64,000 nt of DNA from Pseudobdellovibrionaceae bacterium (lineage in GTDB: Bacteria > Bdellovibrionota > Bdellovibrionia > Bdellovibrionales > Bdellovibrionaceae). Where the stretch lies: NCBI GenBank assembly GCA_016719575.1, contig JADJYV010000006.1, positions 62,001-126,000 of the forward strand, in the 5' to 3' direction. Position numbers and translations under genes: made by a program. Below the pieces are notes generated by a model. The model searched no databases. It was not told the origin of the DNA and worked only from the letters and a program-made list of their open reading frames with translations. This document shows positions 8,358 to 15,558 of this stretch, one piece after another (the first letter of the stretch is position 1; each line of letters opens with the position of its first letter).

Positions 8358-9742
8358 CTAAAACTCTCCTTAGGGATGGGTGCAAATTTAGCAGTGAAAT
8401 GTCGTAAGTGTTTTGCTTGTTCAATAAATTTGTATCCGGGAAGTTGGTCGGATTTTGGTTTAAACTCGTGAGCGCATTCGATGATGTAATCAATATGGCT
8501 TTGAGTATAGACCCTTCGAGGCATTGCTAAACGAACAAGTTCTTTTGGAGCATAGACTTCTTGGTCGGTTTTTTCGTCCAAGTAACCAAACATCACTGAG
8601 CCGACCTCGACTCCGCGCAAGCCCATTTCTTCATAAAAGGCAACACTGAGAGATTGGGCAGGATAATACTTTTGGGGAACGTGAGGTAAACTTGAGCTTG
8701 CATCAATATAGACAGCATGTCCGCCAAAGGGTTTAACGAGTGTGAAGCCTGCAGACTCTAGCCCTTTTCCAAAATACTCAACACTGCGAATGCGATAAGT
8801 TAAATAGTCTTCACTTAGAATCTCTTGAAGGCCTACCGCAATGGCTTCAAGATCTCGTCCGGCCAGCCCCCCATAAGTTGGGAAGCCCTCGGTAATAACC
8901 ATGCGGTTGCGAATTTCTTTTGCCAAATCCTTATTATGAACAGCGAGAAACCCACCGATATTGGCAAAAGCATCCTTTTTTGCGCTCATCAAAACACCGT
9001 CCGCATATGAAAACATTTCTTGGGCAATATTTTTTACGGAGCGATTTTTCTGCCCTTCCTCTCTTTGTTTTATAAAATAGGCATTTTCTGCAAACCGAGC
9101 GGCATCAATAAACATGGGGATGTTATGCTCAGACAAAAGTTTTTTAGTTTGCTTAATGTTTTCTAAGGAAACAGGCTGGCCGCCGATTGAATTATTTGTG
9201 ACTGTCATTATAAAAAAGGGAATATTTTTAGAATTCTTCGAAAGTTCCTCTTTTAAGAGCTTAAGATTCACATTTCCCTTAAAGGGAAATTCAAAGTGTG
9301 CGTCTTTTGATTCCTCGCTCGGAAGATCTATGGAAACGCCACCATTGGATTCGATGTTCGCACGGGTCGTATCAAATTGGGTGTTTCCTAAAACACGGTC
9401 CTGCGGTTTAAGCAGAGCGCTGCAAAGCAAAGCCTCCGCAGATCTCCCTTGATGAGTAGGGATGACGTGTTCCATGCCGGTTAAATCGCGAATGATATTT
9501 GAAAAACGAATGTAGCTTTCGGATCCGGCATAGGACTCGTCCCCCTCCATCATGGCAGCCCATTGTTTTGAAGACATGGCGCTTGTTCCGCTGTCAGTCA
9601 GCAGATCGAAGGTCACAAACTTTGCGGGAATGTTAAATAAATTGTAATAGCTTTCCTGTAAAACCTTTTTTCGGTCTTCGGTGCTCAGAATGGAAAGAGG
9701 CTCGACCATTTTTATTTTGAAGGGTTCAAAAATTGTTTTCAT
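8354..9742 (-). CDS. Tryptophanase / tyrosine phenol-lyase family PLP enzyme
   Basis: 462 aa, the full length of the family. PLP lysine lies in MSAKKDAF near 255; other family segments are FIDAARFAENAYFIKQRE, GFPTYGGLAGRD and MPRRVYTQSH. Specificity positions lean to tryptophanase: FDTT (tyrosine phenol-lyase has TTT), VEVGS (TPL has MERG) and LRHFTAK (TPL has LRFFTAR). The PRR in MPRRVYT is TPL-like, so both activities remain possible. The reaction is beta-elimination to pyruvate, ammonia and indole (or phenol). The gene overlaps the phenylalanine hydroxylase gene by 17 bases and the VOC gene by 4, so it is translationally coupled in one operon. Confidence 0.85.
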   Translation of the reverse strand: MKTIFEPFKIKMVEPLSILSTEDRKKVLQESYYNLFNIPAKFVTFDLLTDSGTSAMSSKQWAAMMEGDESYAGSESYIRFSNIIRDLTGMEHVIPTHQGRSAEALLCSALLKPQDRVLGNTQFDTTRANIESNGGVSIDLPSEESKDAHFEFPFKGNVNLKLLKEELSKNSKNIPFFIMTVTNNSIGGQPVSLENIKQTKKLLSEHNIPMFIDAARFAENAYFIKQREEGQKNRSVKNIAQEMFSYADGVLMSAKKDAFANIGGFLAVHNKDLAKEIRNRMVITEGFPTYGGLAGRDLEAIAVGLQEILSEDYLTYRIRSVEYFGKGLESAGFTLVKPFGGHAVYIDASSSLPHVPQKYYPAQSLSVAFYEEMGLRGVEVGSVMFGYLDEKTDQEVYAPKELVRLAMPRRVYTQSHIDYIIECAHEFKPKSDQLPGYKFIEQAKHLRHFTAKFAPIPKESFR

Positions 9743-10454
9743 ATTCTCTCTTTACGTTTTCGCTGAGTTCCGCGAGGCTTCCATAAAGTTGCTCAGCGCT
9801 ATTTAAGCAAAACAAGTGGTCCTGCATAACATCGATTCGAAATTCCTGAGCCCTGATCGCGTCGACGCTAAAAGGAATGATCTTCGGTTTGCCGCTAAGT
9901 GCGTAGTCACATTCGCCTGTTGAGGAGGCAATACCAGCGCCAAAAACTCGGAGGCCATCTTTGGTTTGAATCAAACCGAATTCAATAGTGAACCAGAAAA
10001 AGCGTTCAAATTGCCTTAAAAAATCCGGATGATTTAAATACTTGCAAGCTTCCACCCCAAAGTTATAACAAAAGTCTCCATACTCTTTATCAACAAAAAA
10101 GGGCAGGTGCCCATAGAGATCGTGAACAATATCGGGCTCTGGGGTGTAGCCAAGATCCTTGCGATCGCGAATAAAATTTCCAACAGGAAACTTTTTTTCG
10201 CTCAACATTTTATAAAAGCTTTGACCATCCTCAAGGCCGCTGACGTAGACGCCTTCAAATCCTGATTTTTGTCTTATGATCTTGTTAATTTCTTCAAGGT
10301 TAGGAATGCGTTCTGCCGTGATTCCTAACTCTGAAAGGCCCTTCAAAAAAATATCACAAACTTGATGATCGCGCTTTTTTGTATGGAGGGTGATTATCTC
10401 TCTCCAAGTTTGAGTTTCTTCAGAGTTGAAAGGTCTTGCTTTAGTCTTTATCAA
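9726..10454 (-). CDS. phhA: Phenylalanine-4-hydroxylase
   Basis: 242 aa, the size of bacterial single-domain aromatic amino acid hydroxylases. The iron site is clear: DIVHDLYGHLPFF gives the two His ligands (HDxxGH-type) and the FWFTIEFGL segment gives the Glu. The enzyme converts phenylalanine to tyrosine using O2 and a pterin cofactor. The TTG start overlaps the hppD stop (TTGA). No pterin-recycling dehydratase gene (phhB) is adjacent. In this operon it would feed tyrosine towards 4-hydroxyphenylpyruvate or the lyase. Confidence 0.93.
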   Translation of the reverse strand: MIKTKARPFNSEETQTWREIITLHTKKRDHQVCDIFLKGLSELGITAERIPNLEEINKIIRQKSGFEGVYVSGLEDGQSFYKMLSEKKFPVGNFIRDRKDLGYTPEPDIVHDLYGHLPFFVDKEYGDFCYNFGVEACKYLNHPDFLRQFERFFWFTIEFGLIQTKDGLRVFGAGIASSTGECDYALSGKPKIIPFSVDAIRAQEFRIDVMQDHLFCLNSAEQLYGSLAELSENVKREYENNF

Positions 10455-11476
10455 AGCACGCCCCTTTTTATTTGGTCTCTCTCAATTGAGTCAAAGAGCG
10501 CCTGAAAATTACCCTCGCCAAAAGACAAGTGATTGTTTCTCTGAATGAGTTCGATAAAAATGGGGCCAATTAAGTTTTTAGTAAAAATCTGAAGCAAATA
10601 TCCTTCTTGGTCACCATCAACTAAGACATTGAGTTTTTGAATCAACTCTTTGTCTTCTTTGATATTTGGCAACTTGGCAAATGCGTTTACGTAATACCCG
10701 GGATCAATATCAAGAGTTTTGATATTTGTTTGTTGCAATTTTGTGATGGAATCCAAAAGATCATTGGTTAAAAATGCAAGATGTTGAATGCCAGGACCTT
10801 TGTACTCGTTGAGATATTCATTAATTTGTGATTTGGCTTCATCGGCCTCATTGATGGGAATGCAAAACTGACCGCAAGGGGAGCGAAGAGCGTAAGAAGT
10901 TAAACCCGTTTTATTGCCCTTAATATCGAAATATCTTACTTCGGTAAAGCCAAAGACTTCTTTATAAAAAGAAGCCCAGCTTTCCATAGTCCCTTTATGG
11001 ACATTATTGGTTAAATGATCGATGCAATAGAATCCCTTTTCTGGGGATAAGATGGGATCTTGAAGTGTTACAAAGCCAATATCCATATCTGAATCAACGA
11101 AATAAATTAAACTATCACCAATGCCCATGATCGCCGGAACAGGCTTTCCATTTGGTAGAGCGTAATCAGAAGTCCGTGCTGGTTTTGCTCCGCGACTTAA
11201 GGCTTTTTGATAGGCCTCGTCGGGATTCGCAAAGACCCATCCCATTGAGGAAATAGAGGGGCCGTGCAAACTCTCAAAATCGGCAGAAAACGAATTTGGC
11301 TCGGCATTTAAGAGAAATATGATGTGCCCCTGTTTGTACATCGCGATGTTCTTAGTCGCGTGACGAGCTATTTTGGAAAAACCGAAATCGGAAAATAGTT
11401 GATGGAGAGCCTCGGGTTTGGAGGTGGTGAACTCAACAAACTTTATTCCATTCAATCCTAGTGGGTTGTCTAACAT
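10451..11476 (-). CDS. hppD: 4-hydroxyphenylpyruvate dioxygenase
   Basis: 341 aa. Two VOC halves; the C-terminal half holds the iron ligands His (CIDHLTNNV), His (IQHLAFLT) and Glu (FIELIQR), followed by the family's end signature FGEGNFQALFDSIERDQ. It makes homogentisate from 4-hydroxyphenylpyruvate with O2. The start has AGGAG upstream and is the first gene of a four-gene operon with overlapping stops and starts. Neither homogentisate dioxygenase nor an aromatic aminotransferase lies nearby, so the pathway must continue elsewhere or the product serves another use such as pigment or quinone synthesis. Confidence 0.95.
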   Translation of the reverse strand: MLDNPLGLNGIKFVEFTTSKPEALHQLFSDFGFSKIARHATKNIAMYKQGHIIFLLNAEPNSFSADFESLHGPSISSMGWVFANPDEAYQKALSRGAKPARTSDYALPNGKPVPAIMGIGDSLIYFVDSDMDIGFVTLQDPILSPEKGFYCIDHLTNNVHKGTMESWASFYKEVFGFTEVRYFDIKGNKTGLTSYALRSPCGQFCIPINEADEAKSQINEYLNEYKGPGIQHLAFLTNDLLDSITKLQQTNIKTLDIDPGYYVNAFAKLPNIKEDKELIQKLNVLVDGDQEGYLLQIFTKNLIGPIFIELIQRNNHLSFGEGNFQALFDSIERDQIKRGVL

Positions 11477-11538
11477 AGTTATTTTCTCCTATAACTTCCA
11501 AAGAATAGAAGAATTTGTTTGTCTAATAATAGAACATA

Positions 11539-11561
11539 TTTTAGACATAGAATGTCTAAAA
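11539..11561. promoter_or_regulatory. Palindromic operator between hppD and the LysR gene
   Basis: TTTTAGACAT, spacer AGA, ATGTCTAAAA: ten-base arms, no mismatch. A further half-site TGTCTAA lies at 11519-11525. The site is 19 bases before the regulator's ATG and about 65 before hppD's, as expected for a LysR-type regulator controlling itself and a divergent operon. Confidence 0.65.
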
Positions 11562-11579
11562 ATGTGATATGGTGGGCTT

Positions 11580-12473
11580 ATGGAAATTACCTTCGAACAA
11601 GCTAAAGCTTTTGAGGCAGTTGTAAGGCGGGGGACGATACAAAAAGCTGCTCAGGAGCTCAATAAGGCCCATTCAGCGGTTCTTTACTCCTTGAAATCCA
11701 TGGAGGAACTTCTAAATTTAACTCTCTTTAATCGCAGCGGATACCGCAACAAGATCACCAATGAAGGCGAGATCGTCCTAAAATACTGCAAACAAATGTT
11801 AAGTTTGCGCAGAGAGTTGGGTGAGGTGTGCGTAAAGATAAAAAACGGTTGGGAACCAAACTTAAAGTTCGTTTACGACGGTGTGGTTGATTTCAACACC
11901 ATCGGCGATGCGCTCTATATTTTGAACGAAATGAAGGCCCCGACGGAGGTAAAGGTTTTAGCGGCGCATCTCGGCGAAGTGGAGTCTCTGTTTAATGAAG
12001 AGGATGCTCATTTAATGGTGACTATTTTGCCACTTCAAAAGTTGCAAATTCCTTCTTTTGAGCTAAAACCGATAAGAATGCATTTGGTTGCGCACTCGCA
12101 TCATCCGCTGGGGCAAAAACACCGCACCAAGCTAGGGCAGAGTGAGCTTAATCGCCACACCTATGTAAAGATCAAAACAGCTCACGGCCAGGTCGGACTG
12201 GGCACCGAACAGATGATGTTTGACTCCTATTTCTATGTTAATGACTTTAATACAAAAAAATCAGCTATAAATAAATGCCTTGGCTTTGGGTGGTTGCCGG
12301 ATTATTTGACGGAAAAAGAACTCAGTAAAGGCAGTCTTTGTTTATTGAATACAGAAATTGACAACACTCATACTGTTTATCCTCGTCTCTACTATCGCAA
12401 CGAGAAGAATGCCGGGAAAGCTGTTACAGAGCTGCTTAAATTCTTTAAAGACGCCACCGAGTGTCGAGACTAG
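11580..12473 (+). CDS. LysR-type transcriptional regulator
   Basis: 297 aa. The N-terminal winged helix-turn-helix is typical (FEQAKAFEAVVRRGTIQKAAQELNKAH in short, then SALKSMEELLNLTLFNR-like sequence), followed by a linker helix and a substrate-binding domain of about 200 residues. It is divergent from the hppD operon with a perfect palindrome between them, so it probably senses an aromatic amino acid or its catabolite and controls that operon. The effector is unknown. The ending (KFFKDATECRD) is normal and no transmembrane segment is seen. Confidence 0.9.
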   Translation: MEITFEQAKAFEAVVRRGTIQKAAQELNKAHSAVLYSLKSMEELLNLTLFNRSGYRNKITNEGEIVLKYCKQMLSLRRELGEVCVKIKNGWEPNLKFVYDGVVDFNTIGDALYILNEMKAPTEVKVLAAHLGEVESLFNEEDAHLMVTILPLQKLQIPSFELKPIRMHLVAHSHHPLGQKHRTKLGQSELNRHTYVKIKTAHGQVGLGTEQMMFDSYFYVNDFNTKKSAINKCLGFGWLPDYLTEKELSKGSLCLLNTEIDNTHTVYPRLYYRNEKNAGKAVTELLKFFKDATECRD

Positions 12474-12628
12474 TTGATAAATCTGTGACTCAAAAATGAA
12501 TTAGGTTATAATTGACAAGGCTATTTTTACTACCTAGACATCAGGGCGAAAGCGAGAGTTAAGATCGTTTTGGGGCAGGGGATATGCTTGCTACAAAATT
12601 GACACAGCGCTAGTGTTATGGAGAACTT

Positions 12629-13159
12629 ATGAACTATAAATTAATTAAAATTGTCACCGGGTTTATCATTTTTCTGACTTCGCCCCTTGTCTTTGCCGAA
12701 AACTTTAGTTCTTATTACAATAAATTCTTAATAGCAGAAAAGCCCAATTTAAACGAAATTCAAGAAGGCTGGTTTAGCGGCCGTTGCTTTGCGCGAAGAG
12801 ACCCAACGACGATGAAATCCGGACTCCTCGTATTTATTAAATCTACAAATCAAAGTGGATTCGAGTTTAAGCAGATTATTCCAGCAGCTAGTATCCGCGA
12901 AGAGTTTGATTATTTTGATGAATTGGATGAAGAAGAATTTTCCATTTATAGTCAAGAGTTGTATGCGCGGAATAATTCAGCCGCTGTTATGGGTGACAAC
13001 TCGCTGATCAGTGATTTGCATTATGATATTTTAATCGGAACTTTGCATACACGTAAGAGCGGCAATGATTATTGGGTTACCTTGACGAATTACCAGGATC
13101 TGCCCAGTACAGAAGAGCAGTCTCATTTCGTTTGTCGGGTGAATAAAAAGGTCCATTGA
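12629..13159 (+). CDS. Secreted protein of unknown function
   Basis: 176 aa. GGAG lies seven bases before the ATG; the signal peptide runs through residues 1-24 (KIVTGFIIFLTSPLVFAEN, cleavage after VFA). The mature protein has two cysteines (GRCFARRD and FVCRVN), one near each end, and an acidic middle (YFDELDEEEFS). The order GWFSGRCFAR followed by beta-rich sequence suggests a small barrel, but no family is recognised. It ends at a bidirectional terminator shared with the convergent gene. Confidence 0.75.
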   Translation: MNYKLIKIVTGFIIFLTSPLVFAENFSSYYNKFLIAEKPNLNEIQEGWFSGRCFARRDPTTMKSGLLVFIKSTNQSGFEFKQIIPAASIREEFDYFDELDEEEFSIYSQELYARNNSAAVMGDNSLISDLHYDILIGTLHTRKSGNDYWVTLTNYQDLPSTEEQSHFVCRVNKKVH

Positions 13160-13169
13160 CAGTAATTTT

Positions 13170-13202
13170 AAAAAAGCCCCTGCTTTTAGCACGGGCTTTT
13201 TT
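13170..13202. terminator. Bidirectional Rho-independent terminator
   Basis: AAAAAAGCCC (13170-13179), a 13-base loop, then GGGCTTTTTT (13193-13202). The A-run and T-run make it work on both strands. It separates two convergent genes ending at 13159 (+) and 13213 (-). Confidence 0.9.
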
Positions 13203-13212
13203 CGAGAAAGGC

Positions 13213-13635
13213 CTAGACGGCTTTTAAATAATACGGTGTTTCTTTGGGGCCTTTGATTCCAGGGGTTGTCGCGTCGCCCTTTTTCATTTTCATGAATTTC
13301 TTGAAATCTTTAGTGTAGGCTTTTTTGAAAGTCGCTTCGTGCTTGTTAAATACTGTATCCAACCATGAATAGTAGCAAGTGTACATGTGGTTTGATAAGA
13401 AATTGCAATACCAATTGAATGGCATGTCTTTTGAGAAATTAAACTTCTTTGAAAAGCTTACGATTTCTTTGTTAAAGATTCCCCACCATTTTGCAACTTC
13501 AGCTTTGTGAATAAAGTTACCAGTGAAATAGTTGCGGCCTTGATATGTGAAACCAACTTCCCAACCATTTCCAACGGGCTTCATATAAGATTTGAAAGTG
13601 TGAGGGCCATATTTATAAGTTTTTGTCTTTGTCAT
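13213..13635 (-). CDS. Small basic aromatic-rich cytoplasmic protein, unknown
   Basis: 140 aa with AAGGAAGGC before the ATG. No signal peptide. The protein is rich in Lys, Tyr, Phe and Trp (for example YKYGPHTFKSYMKP, GRNYFTGNF, MPFNWYCNF, YTCYYSWLD) and basic overall, with a Lys/Gly/Pro-rich tail. Such composition is compatible with nucleic-acid or polyanion binding, but no domain is recognised. It lies between two transcription boundaries (terminator on one side, divergent spacer on the other), so it is a single-gene unit. Confidence 0.7.
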   Translation of the reverse strand: MTKTKTYKYGPHTFKSYMKPVGNGWEVGFTYQGRNYFTGNFIHKAEVAKWWGIFNKEIVSFSKKFNFSKDMPFNWYCNFLSNHMYTCYYSWLDTVFNKHEATFKKAYTKDFKKFMKMKKGDATTPGIKGPKETPYYLKAV

Positions 13636-13941
13636 TTTTGCCTTCCTTTTTTTGGCGTTTAAGTAGGATTATTCTGAAATGAAACCCAACTAAACTAAAC
13701 TTAATATTTTTTAAACGACAAGGAAGCGTTTCAAATGAGACCTTTGTCTGCAGGTGGGGCCAACTGAAAGTCTAGAAATAGGACGGTAGGGGTGAGTGTT
13801 AATTGATAAAGCCCCTTGATCATTATTGTTAAGATTTGATTGGCATCGACGAATTGAGGTAATGGGCTTGTATAACCAACTATTTGAAGGTTAAATGCCG
13901 CATAAAGAAGAGCGGCGAGTCTCTTTATAAACGAACAAGGA
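13636..13941. other. Divergent spacer in front of the hydrogenase block
   Basis: A 306-base gene-free stretch between the outward-facing 13213-13635 gene and the PhoX-like gene. It must hold the promoter of the downstream block unless transcription starts inside. I see no convincing -24/-12 (sigma-54) or extended -10 element and no riboswitch-like structure. Confidence 0.6.
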
Positions 13942-15555
13942 GTGCGCTTGACAGAAAAACTTTCATTAGAATCTCGACGTGACTTTTTATTATTCCTTGG
14001 TGGCGCAACCCTTGCTGGGGCCCTTCCGGGTTGTGGCTCGTTGCAAAAGCTTATTGGCAGCAAACCACCTTTTGAGGCTTTACTTCCAAATTCAACGGAC
14101 AACTTGACGACAATTTCGGGGTTAAATTGGAAAATTCTGATCAAAGAGAATGCAATGCTCAATCAGCAAGGACTTCGCTTTGGTATGAATAATGATTTTT
14201 TAGCAGTCTTTCCGACTGAAACCCCAGACACCTTCGTTTTAGTCGTTAACCACGAGAGTATACACCCTTTGATTCACTATGGGAATGCCACATTTTCGCG
14301 CGAAAAATATTGGGTGGATCAAGAAATGACAGGCGTTGGAGTGAGCCTGATAGCCATCAAAAAAGATTCCGATGGCCTCTATCAGTTTGTCCCCGATCAC
14401 CCTTATAACCGCCGTTTAGACGCAAATACTAAGATTCCTTTGCTAAGCGCCCAGCCCATCGTCGGATCGCGAGTGGCAAGAGGCACTCTTGCCAATTGCT
14501 CTGGGGGTAAAACGCCGTGGGGAACGGTGCTCGTTTGCGAAGAAAATTTTAGTGATTATGTGGGCGAGCGTTTGCACGGCAAAAGGACGATTCTTCAGAC
14601 AAGTAAAAATCAATACCAATGGTTTACCCATTACGATATGCCACCTGAACACTATGGTTGGGTTGTAGAATTGGAACCCTTGACGGGAGTTGCGCGAAAG
14701 CACACTGCCTTGGGGCGCTTTGCTCACGAGGGAGCGACGGTCACTCAGGCGAAAGACGGTCGCATAGTGGTCTACCTCGGTGACGACGAGAATGATCGGT
14801 GTCTTTATAAATTTATATCTGCAAACGCTACGAGTCTAGAAAAAGGAACGCTCTATGTGGCTCAGATTGACCAGGGGCGCTGGCTTGCTCTTGACCGCAA
14901 TGCGGATCCACGCCTTGCAAAAGCCTTTAAGGATCAAACGGAATTGCTTATCTACACACGCGAAGCGGCCGTAATTGTGGGCGGCAGTAAATTGGATCGC
15001 CCTGAGGACATTGAGGTCGATTCCAAGGGGCAAGTCTATGTGGCCACAACTAACAATAGTTCAAAAAATCGTCCGCATGGTTCACTCCTAAAGATTGTTG
15101 AAAGTGGTAACGATGCGGGAGCGTTGACATTTGAATCCTCTACTTTTTTAGCTGGAGGTAAAACGACGGGATTTAGCTGCCCCGACAATATGGCTCTCGA
15201 TAGGAATGGCAACCTCTGGCTTACAACTGATATTTCGGGATCTAAGATGGGCAATGAAGATTATGTTTATCACGGTAATAACGCTCTCTTTTTTATTCCT
15301 TTACATGGAGTTTGGGCGGGACAGCCGTTCCGTATTGCCTCGGCCCCTCGGGATGCGGAATTTACGGGCCCTTGTTTTTCAATCGATGGAAAAACGTTGT
15401 TTCTTTCGGTGCAGCATCCAGGAGAGTTCTCGACATCAAAATCTAATCTCACGAGTCATTGGCCAAACGGCGGCGACCAACTGCCGCAGTCGGCCGTTGT
15501 GATGTTCTCTGGTTCAAGCATGGAGCTTCTACTTGGGGCGACTTTTAAGGATTGA
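13942..15555 (+). CDS. PhoX-like (DUF839) Tat-exported beta-propeller protein
   Basis: 537 aa. The N-terminus carries a twin-arginine signal (SRRDFLLFLGG at about residue 11) followed by GALPGC, which could also be a lipobox, so Tat export with or without lipid anchoring is expected. The body shows PhoX/DUF839 features: NHESIHPL, CGGKTPWGTVLVCEENF-type sequence, FAHEGATV, and propeller repeats (EDIEVDSKGQVYVATTNN, CPDNMALDRNGNLWLTTD). PhoX proteins are Ca/Fe phosphatases. The start is either GTG 13942 or TTG 13948; AAGGAG fits TTG better. The stop is three bases before hypF, so it probably belongs to the hydrogenase transcript. Confidence 0.85.
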   Translation: MRLTEKLSLESRRDFLLFLGGATLAGALPGCGSLQKLIGSKPPFEALLPNSTDNLTTISGLNWKILIKENAMLNQQGLRFGMNNDFLAVFPTETPDTFVLVVNHESIHPLIHYGNATFSREKYWVDQEMTGVGVSLIAIKKDSDGLYQFVPDHPYNRRLDANTKIPLLSAQPIVGSRVARGTLANCSGGKTPWGTVLVCEENFSDYVGERLHGKRTILQTSKNQYQWFTHYDMPPEHYGWVVELEPLTGVARKHTALGRFAHEGATVTQAKDGRIVVYLGDDENDRCLYKFISANATSLEKGTLYVAQIDQGRWLALDRNADPRLAKAFKDQTELLIYTREAAVIVGGSKLDRPEDIEVDSKGQVYVATTNNSSKNRPHGSLLKIVESGNDAGALTFESSTFLAGGKTTGFSCPDNMALDRNGNLWLTTDISGSKMGNEDYVYHGNNALFFIPLHGVWAGQPFRIASAPRDAEFTGPCFSIDGKTLFLSVQHPGEFSTSKSNLTSHWPNGGDQLPQSAVVMFSGSSMELLLGATFKD

Positions 15556-15558
15556 GAA

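Noticed and set aside
8354..9742. Plain tyrosine phenol-lyase assignment
   Set aside because: The FDTT, VEVGS and LRHF positions match tryptophanase rather than TPL, so only the family name is safe.
13855..13880. Sigma-54 promoter before the hydrogenase block (TTGGCATCGACGAATTGAGG)
   Set aside because: Spacing between TGGCA and the TTG element is off by two bases and the GC of the -12 box is missing.
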